Part shown: piece after piece, positions 24,188 to 31,843 of the stretch
Layout of the letters: each line of letters begins with the position of its first letter
Numbering within the stretch: the stretch's first letter is position 1
Source of the DNA: Desmospora activa DSM 45169
Lineage (GTDB): Bacteria; Bacillota; Bacilli; Thermoactinomycetales; DSM-45169
Direction: 5' to 3'
Length of the DNA: 64,000 nt
Assembly (NCBI RefSeq): GCF_003046315.1
Contig: NZ_PZZP01000001.1
Coordinates: 1,860,001 to 1,924,000, forward strand
The notes under the pieces: generated by a model
What the model was told of the DNA's origin: nothing
The model's input: only the letters and a program-made list of their open reading frames with translations
The model's database searches: none
Made by a program: the position numbers and the translations under genes

Positions 24188-25666
24188 TTACGTCCGGTTG
24201 CCGGCGGTGGTGATTGTACCAAGGCCGTTGTTCTGAAAATTGGCGACTTTACCACCGTTATAGCAATCATTATTGGTAATCATGTTCCCAACACAGGTGT
24301 TTGTCACACTGATCCCATAGTCCGTGTACGTACCCGCTCGGACCGTATTCCCCTGGATATTGTTGTTATGCGAATTAATAACAACCCGAATGTTGGCATG
24401 TCCGGCGCTGGCACCCGTACGTTGATTGTCTTTGCTCAAATTTCCACTAATCGTGTTTTCGCTGGCAGTAGCCAAGTAGATCCCATGCTGTGTACAGAAT
24501 GTGACCGTATTGTTTGCGACCGTCGAATCTTCTGTATTGTAGAGACCAATTCCATGCAACCCACAAGTGCGGATAGAGTTTCCGATGAGAGTGATTCGAT
24601 ATGCATTCTCAATCCTGATACCGGTATCAGCCATATTGGACAGGTTATTCCCGGAAATAACCATGGTGGATGCTGTGCCATTGTCCGATTTCACATATAT
24701 CCCATAACCGTTTGTACCGCCATCGGTAACCCGGATGATGTTGTTTGATACGACAGAATTAAAGGCACTGTCCACCATGACAATGCCGGCAAAGCATTGA
24801 GCGATGTAGTTGTTTTCTATAATACATCTTTCTGACTGATCAAAATGGATAGCGGCAGCCCTGACACCGTAAATGTGACAATTCAACAACCTGGTCGAAT
24901 AATGAACGATATTATTGGTGGGTCGAACGCTTCTAACCGCACTACCCACTGTATCAAAACGACATCCCTCTATAGCCACATCGTGGCATACTGTCTGGTC
25001 ATAGCTTCCATACCACGGAAACTGACCCTGATTTTCCGACGATGCTATTTGAATAGCTTCATCTTCCGAGTTTTCCAAATAACAATCCCTGACCCTGACA
25101 TGATGTGAGCCGTGAATCTTGATGAAGTGACTACCAATCGGACAATCCACCATCTTTATTTTCTCAATAGTCACCCTGCGGCTGTGAGAAAAAGCAATCC
25201 CAGTACATCGATTCGGGAAAACGTACTTGTTCAGATTTAGGTTACCACCCTCGATAAAAACATCACTGATCCCGTTATAACCGGACACATTTGACCCCGG
25301 ATCTAAAAGGAAGATGCAATCAATATCGTCGTTCCGTAGAATTGTGGTGTTTGCATCCATCTTAATCCTAGTCCCGGACTTCACCCGCAGGGTTCTCTGA
25401 ATCCGGTAAGTTCCGCCGGGGATGTATACTTCTTTCCCACCTTGATCCAGGGCTTTTTGCAGGTAGGGGGATTCATCCGCCCGCGTGCCGTCCCCTTTGG
25501 CTCCGAAGTCTAGCACGTTGATCACACTGCTACCAAGTTTGTTCCAATCCGTCCATCGATCCTGATACCAGTGTCGGAACCACCCGCCAGTAAAGGGAGC
25601 GATATTTCCATGGACGTAGAAATACTGGGTGAAACGCAGGTTGCTTACTTTGTGGTTTAAAGACAT
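24188..25666 (-). CDS. Phage tail-spike-like right-handed beta-helix protein (pectate lyase 3 fold)
   Basis: 492 residues. A 65-residue head with an aromatic stretch (FTGGWFRHWYQDRWTDW) leads to the pectate-lyase-3 signature VLDFGAKGDG, then about 400 residues of short beta-helix coils rich in N-N-x-I/V repeats (IIENNYIAQC, VVSNNIIRV, LIGNSIRTCG, TVANNTVTFC, TISGNLSKDN). This is the fold of phage tail spikes and surface-glycan depolymerases. The ATG at 25664-25666 was chosen because it begins the sequence conserved with the fold; the ORF upstream overlaps an opposite-strand gene. It is the first gene of the tail/lysis cassette. Enzymatic activity is not certain from motifs. Confidence 0.8.
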   Translation of the reverse strand: MSLNHKVSNLRFTQYFYVHGNIAPFTGGWFRHWYQDRWTDWNKLGSSVINVLDFGAKGDGTRADESPYLQKALDQGGKEVYIPGGTYRIQRTLRVKSGTRIKMDANTTILRNDDIDCIFLLDPGSNVSGYNGISDVFIEGGNLNLNKYVFPNRCTGIAFSHSRRVTIEKIKMVDCPIGSHFIKIHGSHHVRVRDCYLENSEDEAIQIASSENQGQFPWYGSYDQTVCHDVAIEGCRFDTVGSAVRSVRPTNNIVHYSTRLLNCHIYGVRAAAIHFDQSERCIIENNYIAQCFAGIVMVDSAFNSVVSNNIIRVTDGGTNGYGIYVKSDNGTASTMVISGNNLSNMADTGIRIENAYRITLIGNSIRTCGLHGIGLYNTEDSTVANNTVTFCTQHGIYLATASENTISGNLSKDNQRTGASAGHANIRVVINSHNNNIQGNTVRAGTYTDYGISVTNTCVGNMITNNDCYNGGKVANFQNNGLGTITTAGNRT

Positions 25667-25889
25667 ACTGCAAGCGATCCTGGGTCGATTAGACGAACAG
25701 GGAGCCGGCATTAAGGGAATCAATGAACGTTTGGATCGGATCGAGGGGGATATTGCTCAAATAAAGGGAGACATTTCCGAACTTAAAAAAGGACAAGCAG
25801 ACATACAAGAGGACATCCGAGTATTGGTTCGGGATATGGGTGAGCACGATTTTGAAATCCGAAAACTGAAGCGGAGGATGGCTGAGTGA
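25629..25889 (+). CDS. Small coiled-coil protein preceding the integrase (start uncertain)
   Basis: Up to 86 residues, with regular heptads (ILGRLDEQGAGIKGINERL, DIAQIKGDISELKKGQADI, RVLVRDMGEHDFEI). Its TGA overlaps the integrase GTG by 3 bp, so translation is coupled. No convincing ribosome binding site precedes the candidate GTG (25629) or TTG starts, and the 5' end overlaps the tail-spike start on the other strand. It may be a truncated piece of a longer coiled-coil gene cut during assembly of the element. Confidence 0.5.
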   Translation: MKRRLLTLWFKDILQAILGRLDEQGAGIKGINERLDRIEGDIAQIKGDISELKKGQADIQEDIRVLVRDMGEHDFEIRKLKRRMAE

Positions 25890-27031
25890 AAGGATATTTC
25901 CGAAAGCGGGGAAAGACTTGGTCCTTTACCCTGGACATAGGGAAGGATGCCCAAAGTAAGCGAAAACAAAAGACTAAGGGTGGGTTTAAGACCAAGAAGG
26001 ATGCAGAACGGGCATGCAATGAACTTATCAATCAAATCAACCGGGGAGAATACTTTGAACCAACTCAAGCCACTTTAAAGGAGTTTCTTCACGAGTGGCT
26101 TGAGTCTTCCGCCAAGCCATCTTTACGCCCCGGGACATTGGATACCCATCAAATCGTGATCGGTAAACACATTATCCCTGAACTGGGTAACATCAAGTTA
26201 ACCAACTTGACCCCTGTTCACATTCAGAAATTTTATTCCAATAAGCTAGCAGCCGACTTGTCTGCTGAGTATGTCCGGTATATGCACTCCATACTCCGTA
26301 ACTCATTGGGTCAAGCTGTTAAGTGGCAAATGATATCTAAGAATCCTGCGGAGTTGGTGACGCCACCGAAAATAACCGGGAAAGAAAAAACTACCTGGAC
26401 GATCGAGGAAGCGAATCAGTTTCTCCGATACGTCGCAGAAAATGACGAACGTTTTTTCATTTCCTACCTCTTGGCGATCCACACCGGCATGAGGCAAGGA
26501 GAAATCCTGGGACTCCGGTGGAAAGATTGCGATCTGGATAATAACAGACTCAGTGTTATTCAAACATTATGCCGAACAAGCAAAGGACTTATTTTTCAAG
26601 AACCAAAGACCAAAGGTTCAAAACGCGTCATCGCCTTAACGGATGAGATCGTTGCCACCTTAAAAAAGTATAAAGCAACGCAAAACAGACATAAGCTTCT
26701 GCTCGGCACTGCTTACGAAGATCATGATCTTTTGGTCTGTACACTCGAGGGGAAACCAATTCACCCCCGAAACCTGCAACGGCATTTTCACCGTATGATT
26801 CAACAAGCTGAAGTTCCCAAGATTCGTTTCCACGATTTACGTCACACCCATGCAAGCATTATGTTACAGTTGGGCGAACATCCGAAAATCGTCAGCGAAC
26901 GGTTAGGACACAGTAGAACCAGTATCACATTGGATATTTACAGCCATGTCATACCCAACCTTCAAGCTGAAGCGGCCAAAAAATTCGGAGACGCGATGAA
27001 GGGAAAAGACCAGAGAAAATCCAATGAATAA
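25886..27031 (+). CDS. int: Tyrosine site-specific integrase of the element
   Basis: 381 residues. An AP2-like N-terminal arm-binding domain (MKGYFRKRGKTWSFTLDIG, FKTKKDAERACNELI), a SAM-like core-binding domain (about 60-160) and a catalytic domain are present. The catalytic residues are Arg203 (TGMRQGEILGL), His316 and Arg319 (HDLRHTH), His342 (RLGHS) and Tyr352 (DIYSH). This is the Tn916/phage type used for tRNA-targeted integration. The GTG start has GGAGG 9 bases upstream. The gene ends 66 bp from the attR repeat and next to a pair of TGTGGTCAA repeats; no excisionase gene was found. Confidence 0.95.
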   Translation: MKGYFRKRGKTWSFTLDIGKDAQSKRKQKTKGGFKTKKDAERACNELINQINRGEYFEPTQATLKEFLHEWLESSAKPSLRPGTLDTHQIVIGKHIIPELGNIKLTNLTPVHIQKFYSNKLAADLSAEYVRYMHSILRNSLGQAVKWQMISKNPAELVTPPKITGKEKTTWTIEEANQFLRYVAENDERFFISYLLAIHTGMRQGEILGLRWKDCDLDNNRLSVIQTLCRTSKGLIFQEPKTKGSKRVIALTDEIVATLKKYKATQNRHKLLLGTAYEDHDLLVCTLEGKPIHPRNLQRHFHRMIQQAEVPKIRFHDLRHTHASIMLQLGEHPKIVSERLGHSRTSITLDIYSHVIPNLQAEAAKKFGDAMKGKDQRKSNE

Positions 27032-27037
27032 AACCAA

Positions 27038-27057
27038 TGTGGTCAAAATGTGGTCAA
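27038..27057. repeat. TGTGGTCAA pair near attR, arm-type site candidate
   Basis: Two copies 11 bp apart (27038 and 27049), matching in sequence, spacing and orientation those at 15675 and 15686 near the other end of the element. Confidence 0.6.
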
Positions 27058-27097
27058 ACCCGTCTTTTCAAACTGAATACGGAGGTGGTTAAAGTAG

Positions 27098-27177
27098 AAA
27101 AACCCCCGATATCTCGAAGGTTTTTGGTGGTGGAGCATAGCGGGCTCGAACCGCTGACCTCTACACTGCCAGTGTAG
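27098..27177. repeat. Right attachment repeat (attR), 80 bp
   Basis: Identical to 15483-15562. It supplies the 3' part of the intact tRNA-Ala gene and its terminator, whose 7-bp stem (CCTTCGA / TCGGGGG, with G-U pairs) is followed by five T on the minus strand. Confidence 0.92.
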
Positions 27178-27203
27178 CGCTCTCCCAGCTGAGCTAATGC
27201 CCC
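27128..27203 (-). tRNA. tRNA-Ala (anticodon GGC)
   Basis: 76 nt with encoded CCA. The acceptor stem pairs GGGGCAT with ATGCTCC (one G-U). The anticodon loop CTGGCAG gives anticodon GGC. T-loop GTTCGAGCC-type sequence present. The 5' half is resident chromosome and the 3' half lies in the attR repeat, so integration kept the gene intact. Confidence 0.96.
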
Positions 27204-27277
27204 CTATTTTTTATTTATTATTTGTGGCGACAAAGATTATTATACCGAATCTGAGGAGAGAGTCAACCCTTTTTCAT

Positions 27278-27310
27278 AAAAAAGATGCCGACTCTTTACA
27301 GCATCTTTTT
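27278..27310. terminator. Bidirectional hairpin upstream of tRNA-Ala
   Basis: AAAAAAGATGC and GCATCTTTTT flank a 12-base loop, giving about a 9-bp stem with T runs on both strands. Confidence 0.7.
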
Positions 27311-27494
27311 CAAGAGAAGAGGATCGGGTATCACATGTTTGCTACAAAGATTTCACCTTCAAAAAATGGATGAGTTGGATTGTTAGACATGGGAGCCAAG
27401 GTAGCAGGAAGAGATCGTTACATCCGCAAAAAAACTCCTTGATTCCGTCGATAAGAATCTCCCACTTCTCAACATTAGCCAAAGCGGGAGAGTT

Positions 27495-28136
27495 TCACCC
27501 CATCATTCCATTCACAAAAGGATTACTCTCCTGTTCACGTCCAATGGTGGTTACGGGACCGTGGCCGGAATATACAACGGTTTCCTCCGGTAATTCCATC
27601 AACACGTCATGTATCGACATCATCAAGGTTGAATAATCGCCACCTGGTAAATCCGTACGGCCGATGGAACCGGCGAAGAGAACATCCCCGCTAAAAATCA
27701 TTCCCTCCAACACAAACGAGATACTGCCGGGAGAATGGCCGGGTGTGTGAATCACCTCAAATTGTTCTCCTAACAGTTGCAGAATCTCTCCCCCTTGTAG
27801 GATATGTTCAGCAGGATTACAAACCACAGTTGCAACACCCGGAAACAAACTGGAGCCGTTTCGCTGTGGATCCGCTAACCACTCACTCTCTTCCTGGTGG
27901 ATATATACCGGCGCTTTCGTTTGTGCTCGCACCTTCTCCAAACCACCGATATGGTCGAAATGAGCATGGGTCAATAAAATCGCTTCTACTTCTAACTCCA
28001 TTTCTTTTATTCGCTTCAACAACGCCTCCGGCTCGCTCCCCGGATCGATAACGATGCCTTTTTTAGTCGGTTCATCAAAGACGAGATAAGCATTGGTTAT
28101 AACAGGCCCCAGGGGATAGGTTTCCACTTGTAACAA
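27495..28136 (-). CDS. Metallo-beta-lactamase-fold hydrolase (YqgX/glyoxalase II-like)
   Basis: 213 residues. The zinc-binding THAHFDHIGG motif (HxHxDH) is at about 60-66, with further ligands in IHTPGHSPGSIS and FSGDVLF, and the C-terminal SGHGP His. Relatives hydrolyse S-acylglutathione-like or other thioesters; the YqgX group has unassigned substrates. The TTG at 28134-28136 was preferred because GGAGGG lies 7 bases upstream and the product then begins LQVETYPLGPVITNAYLV, as in the family; the in-frame ATG overlaps the ribosome binding site. Confidence 0.87.
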   Translation of the reverse strand: MLQVETYPLGPVITNAYLVFDEPTKKGIVIDPGSEPEALLKRIKEMELEVEAILLTHAHFDHIGGLEKVRAQTKAPVYIHQEESEWLADPQRNGSSLFPGVATVVCNPAEHILQGGEILQLLGEQFEVIHTPGHSPGSISFVLEGMIFSGDVLFAGSIGRTDLPGGDYSTLMMSIHDVLMELPEETVVYSGHGPVTTIGREQESNPFVNGMMG

Positions 28137-28243
28137 GATTTTTCCCTCCATTTCATTATTAAGTGGACATCTTGAGACAGCGTACATGTTTTGGCGGTGA
28201 CAGGCAACACTAGGAGCAACTAATCGGGAAAGGAAGGAAGGCC

Positions 28244-28819
28244 ATGATTTTTCGTGTGTTCACCCTCATTTGCGCGGTTGGCCTCCTTTTTGGCTGCCAG
28301 CCTGCCAACAAGCCGCCTGCCAATGAATCAGCGCCTCCTAGAGATGAAGGACGCCATGTGGAGCGCGTACGCCAAACCGCACCAGATCCAACCCGCAAAA
28401 AAACACCCCAAGCCGTGGCGAATCGGTTGGTGCAAATCGCCACCCGCATGCCGCAAGTTCAAAATGCGGCTGCCGTATCTGCCGGTGGATTTACCATCGT
28501 CGGCCTTGATTTAGACCCCACGCTAGATCGGGGCAGGGCGGGAACGGTAAAATATTCTGTTGCCGAAGCGCTTAAAGCAGATCCGTATGGAAGCAACGCC
28601 TTGGTTACCGCCGATCCTGATCTTGTCCAGCGACTGCGGGAGTTGGCTGACGATGCACGTAAAGGGCGACCCATCGCAGGCTTGGCGGAGGAGTTGGCCG
28701 ATATTGCCGGTCGCATTGTTCCACAACCGACCAAACAAGTTCCACGCAAAGAGGAGCGCCCCTCACGTGTAGATCAAGAGCGACAAAATCAGACCCGTCA
28801 TCCCAAACCGGCACGGTAA
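28244..28819 (+). CDS. ylaJ: YhcN/YlaJ-family sporulation lipoprotein
   Basis: 191 residues with a lipoprotein signal (lipobox LLFGC, Cys18), a charged spacer and the YhcN/YlaJ domain: VANRLVQIATRMPQVQNAAAVSAGGFTIVGLDLDPTLDRGRAGTVKYSVAEALKADPYG. The C-terminal 30 residues are Arg/Gln/Pro-rich. Family members are made in the forespore and found in the spore inner membrane, affecting germination or outgrowth. AAGGAAGG precedes the ATG. ylaI follows on the same strand and ylaH lies just beyond, as in the Bacillus yla cluster, which supports the symbol. Confidence 0.82.
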   Translation: MIFRVFTLICAVGLLFGCQPANKPPANESAPPRDEGRHVERVRQTAPDPTRKKTPQAVANRLVQIATRMPQVQNAAAVSAGGFTIVGLDLDPTLDRGRAGTVKYSVAEALKADPYGSNALVTADPDLVQRLRELADDARKGRPIAGLAEELADIAGRIVPQPTKQVPRKEERPSRVDQERQNQTRHPKPAR

Positions 28820-28949
28820 ACGAAGTTACCCCCTCGATAACCTTTTTAAAACGGTTCGGAGGTCGAAGGGTTCGCCCTTTGGCCGTCCGACCATTTCTTT
28901 CTTTTTATGATATCATCACAGTGTCAGCAAAAAGAAAGAAGGTGTTGCC

Positions 28950-29114
28950 ATGAACACAACATGCATTTTATGCGACCAATCCTTTACCCCTCATCCTCAG
29001 CAACAAAAAAAGCTGCGAAAACATCCGCATCGACTTTTTCTATGTCCCGACTGTCACCGCCGGATTACAGAACGACTCCGCTCCAATCAGCCGCACCAAT
29101 CAAAAGAAGAGTAA
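28950..29114 (+). CDS. ylaI: YlaI-like small zinc-ribbon protein (DUF2197)
   Basis: 54 residues, too short for many gene finders. Two CxxC knuckles, TTCILCDQ and LCPDCHRRI, about 30 residues apart make a zinc ribbon; the spacing and the final HRRITERL match the YlaI/DUF2197 family, whose function is unknown. GAAGG precedes the ATG. Its position between ylaJ- and ylaH-like genes reinforces the call. Confidence 0.78.
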   Translation: MNTTCILCDQSFTPHPQQQKKLRKHPHRLFLCPDCHRRITERLRSNQPHQSKEE

Positions 29115-29117
29115 TCT

Positions 29118-29417
29118 TTAGTCCTCTTGTGAATCGGAGGAAAAATTCTGGTTGTACTTAGGCTCCGTTTCAATACTGGTCAACAATTGTTTGACATGAT
29201 CCCGCTCAAATCGGACTTCATGCTCACTCCCGGATTGTCGATAATGAACATGATACGCCTGTTTCTGCAATTGCACCTCGATCGCTTCTACACCGTGATC
29301 TACTTCTAGGATCTTGCGAAAAAAATGGGCGGTTTCCTCTGCAGATCGATCCTGTGGACGGGCATCCCATACTACTTTAATCTGAAGCCAGTTAAACAAC
29401 GCCTCTTTTAATGTCAT
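29118..29417 (-). CDS. Conserved hypothetical protein near ylaI
   Basis: 99 residues, soluble, starting ATG with GGGGAGAGGGA upstream. The N-terminus (TLKEALFNWLQIKVVWDARPQDRSAEETAHFF) is helical; the C-terminal half alternates strands with His and Tyr (YHVHYRQSGSEHEVRFERDHV). I do not recognise the family. It converges on ylaI with only 3 bp between the stops and no terminator, so the two transcripts probably overlap. Confidence 0.62.
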   Translation of the reverse strand: MTLKEALFNWLQIKVVWDARPQDRSAEETAHFFRKILEVDHGVEAIEVQLQKQAYHVHYRQSGSEHEVRFERDHVKQLLTSIETEPKYNQNFSSDSQED

Positions 29418-29533
29418 ATCCCTCTCCCCTTCCCATTCTCTCTTGATTAGAAAAGAAGGCTGAGTTTCGATGACAAGAGCGGACCTAAAGAGTAACCGAT
29501 TCCTTTCTCGTCAGCGAGCAAAACCGAATTCGT

Positions 29534-29824
29534 TCATTTTTTTCCTTTTGCATCCTCCGCATTCCTGTTTCCCGTCGCCATTCGGATACGGGCAACTGCA
29601 ATCAGCAGAACTGTGACCAATAAGATCTCCAAGATGGGGAAACCCAACATAAACATCACCCAAAATAAGACACAGCCCAGCGCCAATACCAAGTAGACGA
29701 CCGCCGCTTTTAAAATCGGAAGTTTGCGCGCAAACGCTACTTTATATACGATTGCCGTTAGCACCAGAATGACCAGATATCCAGCCCAGGGAGTTTGACG
29801 CAAAAAGGTGTGGATCGCTTCCAT
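29534..29824 (-). CDS. ylaH: YlaH-like membrane protein
   Basis: 96 residues with three membrane segments. The central motif FARKLPILKAAVVYLVLALGCVLFWVM followed by GFPILEILLV is characteristic of YlaH. Function unknown. The second of two close ATGs (29822-29824) was used because GGGAGG lies 6 bases upstream of it. It sits 15 bp behind nfo and is probably co-transcribed with it. Confidence 0.75.
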   Translation of the reverse strand: MEAIHTFLRQTPWAGYLVILVLTAIVYKVAFARKLPILKAAVVYLVLALGCVLFWVMFMLGFPILEILLVTVLLIAVARIRMATGNRNAEDAKGKK

Positions 29825-29838
29825 TCCCATCCTCCCTT

Positions 29839-30684
29839 CTACGCAGTCGTTTCCGCATCCTTTAACTGATGCAGATAAGTGATTTCTTCGGCATATTCCG
29901 TCTCGTTCTCGACGGGGGTTTCTAGAATAACGGGAAGCCCTTCAAACCGGTCACAACGTAAAAACAGCGATAAAGCGGAAGCGCCGATCTCTCCTTGACC
30001 GATTTTTTCATGCCGATCTTTGCGGGAGTCATAGGGGGCTTTGCTGTCATTGAAATGGATCGCTACCAACTGCTCCAGGTAGCCGGTTTCCTCCATGGTT
30101 TGCACGAGGTCGTCAAAACTATCCTCATTCCACACGCCAGCGGCAAAAGCATGGCAGGTGTCAAAACAAAAGCCGATTTTTTCCGGATAGTCTGTTGCTT
30201 CCCGCACACGTACCAAATCTTCGATTGCAAGTCCTAATTCGCTACCTTGACCGGCTGTATTTTCCAACAATAAGCGAGTGGACCCTTGATATTCCGATAA
30301 AATTTCGTTCAAGGTTTCCACCATACGGCGGGTGCCATACTCTACCCCTTCACCCACATGTTTGCCGCAATGAACCACCGCTCCCACCGCTCCGTAGGTT
30401 TCCGCAATGTGCAAATCTTCTTTGATGGAACGGATCGTCACTTCATGCAAATCCGCCTTTGGCGTCGATAAATTTGTAATATAAGGTGTATGCACCACTA
30501 AGGTGATATTTTTTTCCCGACAAAAGGCCACCCCTCGCTCTGCATCCTGATAATCGATTTTTTTGGGTCGTAAACCACGGGGATTTTTGGTAAAAACCTG
30601 AAACGATGCCGCTCCCAACTCTTCCGCACGTCGAGATGCATTTTGGAACCCTTTGGCTACACTGATGTGACAACCGATTTTCAT
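29839..30684 (-). CDS. nfo: Endonuclease IV (AP endonuclease)
   Basis: 281 residues, standard family length, single TIM barrel. Diagnostic segments: MKIGCHISVAKG, FQVFTKNPRG, VVHTPYITNLSTP, LLLENTAGQGSELG, IGFCFDTCHAFAAG and HFNDSKAPYDSRKDRHEKIGQG, which together hold the three-zinc ligands. It nicks DNA 5' to abasic sites in base-excision repair. Other repair genes lie nearby (ung at 4 kb, a COG2231 glycosylase-like gene at 32 kb). ylaH is coupled downstream. Confidence 0.96.
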   Translation of the reverse strand: MKIGCHISVAKGFQNASRRAEELGAASFQVFTKNPRGLRPKKIDYQDAERGVAFCREKNITLVVHTPYITNLSTPKADLHEVTIRSIKEDLHIAETYGAVGAVVHCGKHVGEGVEYGTRRMVETLNEILSEYQGSTRLLLENTAGQGSELGLAIEDLVRVREATDYPEKIGFCFDTCHAFAAGVWNEDSFDDLVQTMEETGYLEQLVAIHFNDSKAPYDSRKDRHEKIGQGEIGASALSLFLRCDRFEGLPVILETPVENETEYAEEITYLHQLKDAETTA

Positions 30685-30706
30685 TCTTTCCCCTCCTCTA
30701 AACGAA

Positions 30707-30734
30707 GAAGCGCCTCACTCAGGGCGGGCGCTTC
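30707..30734 (-). terminator. Terminator of the GDPD operon
   Basis: 8-bp stem GAAGCGCC / GGCGCTTC with a 12-base loop, then TTCGTTT on the minus strand. Confidence 0.6.
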
Positions 30735-30763
30735 AACCTTCTTCATCATACCATCGGGCTAGT

Positions 30764-31519
30764 CTACTCGCAAGCGGCTCCATCGGGCACCGTTGCCCTT
30801 CGTTCCTCCAACAGAACGGTCACATGGTCGGTAATAATCGCTTCCACCGATAGCTGGAGCAGACGCCGCATCTCTTGCTGACGATTGACGGTAAATGGTC
30901 GCACTGGCAAACCCGCTTGTTGGCATCCGTACACCGTCTCTTCCCGTACTGTCGGCCAGTAAGGGTGCAGGGAAGAAACCCCGACATGGCGGGCATACTG
31001 CCACGGTTCAAACAGATCGGCCATATAGAGGATGGCTGTATCCATCTCCGGGCGCAACTCGTGTATGGTACGCAAACTATAATGGTTAAAAGATGAAATG
31101 ATCGTCCGTTCCGCCATGCCATAACGATCCACCCGCTCCAAAACTGCCTGTTCCAATCCCGGATACCGAATCTTATTGTTTTTAAGTTCAATATTGATCC
31201 ATAAACCTTTGTCTGCCGTTAAGGACAATACTTCATCCAGGGTTGGAATCGGCTCACCGGCAAAATGATCATGAAGCCAAGAACCCGCATCCAGGCGGCG
31301 GATTTCCTCTAAGGTAAGGTTTGTCACCTTTCCTTTTTTCCCTGTTGTCCGCTTGACCGTCTCATCATGGATGACCACCACTTCGCCGTCTTTGCTCAGG
31401 TGAACATCCAGTTCCAAACCGTCGGCACCCGCTTCAGCGGCCAAGCGAAACGCAGCCATGGTATTCTCAGGGGCTTTGGCAGAGTAGCCGCGATGTGCCA
31501 ATACTTTCGTCTGTCCCAT
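30764..31519 (-). CDS. Glycerophosphodiester phosphodiesterase
   Basis: 251 residues from the ATG at 31517-31519 (AAGGGATGG upstream). GDPD catalytic motif HRGYSAKAPENTMAAF at the N-terminus, then LELDVHLSKDGEVVVIHDETVKRTTGKKG with the metal-binding Glu/Asp and second catalytic His, and WINIELK. No signal peptide, so it is cytosolic and hydrolyses glycerophosphodiesters to glycerol-3-phosphate and an alcohol. It is downstream of, and co-oriented with, a run of five metabolic and repair genes. Confidence 0.92.
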   Translation of the reverse strand: MGQTKVLAHRGYSAKAPENTMAAFRLAAEAGADGLELDVHLSKDGEVVVIHDETVKRTTGKKGKVTNLTLEEIRRLDAGSWLHDHFAGEPIPTLDEVLSLTADKGLWINIELKNNKIRYPGLEQAVLERVDRYGMAERTIISSFNHYSLRTIHELRPEMDTAILYMADLFEPWQYARHVGVSSLHPYWPTVREETVYGCQQAGLPVRPFTVNRQQEMRRLLQLSVEAIITDHVTVLLEERRATVPDGAACE

Positions 31520-31532
31520 GTGCCATCCCTTT

Positions 31533-31841
31533 CTAAAGAGCCGTGTTGGAGAGATAGATTTGGTTTGCACTTTTTAGCGAGAAACCATTTGCATCCGGCA
31601 GATGTTCCACCTGTAAGGTTGAATCAAAATAAAGTGCACTCTCACGGTCGACCACCACCGTAATGCTACCTACCTCCTGCCGGAGATCATCAGGCTGTGG
31701 TAGATCCCAGTTCATTTCATATAACAACGTCGCCCCACAGCCACAACCTTCATGCAGTGCTGCCAGCCGCAAAGCCGCATCCGTTGTCGGACGGCATTCC
31801 ATCAGCCGTTGATGGGTGTTTGGTTCAATGATCACTTCCAC
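31533..31841 (-). CDS. HesB/IscA-like (YqkB-type) protein
   Basis: 102 residues from the GTG at 31839-31841, chosen for GGAGGGG 5-7 bases upstream. It has the Fe-S-biosynthesis fold pattern: RLAALHEGCGCGATLLYEM in the centre and ANGFSLKSANQIYLSN at the end. The terminal CGC of IscA scaffolds is absent and the cysteines sit centrally (GCGCG), as in the YqkB branch, so classical Fe-S scaffold function is doubtful. It lies 2 bp from the upstream endonuclease III-like gene, so the two are co-transcribed. Confidence 0.72.
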   Translation of the reverse strand: MEVIIEPNTHQRLMECRPTTDAALRLAALHEGCGCGATLLYEMNWDLPQPDDLRQEVGSITVVVDRESALYFDSTLQVEHLPDANGFSLKSANQIYLSNTAL

Positions 31842-31843
31842 CT

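Noticed and set aside
28907-29161. 84-codon plus-strand frame over ylaI
   Set aside because: The shorter frame 28950-29114 has a ribosome binding site and the zinc-ribbon signature.
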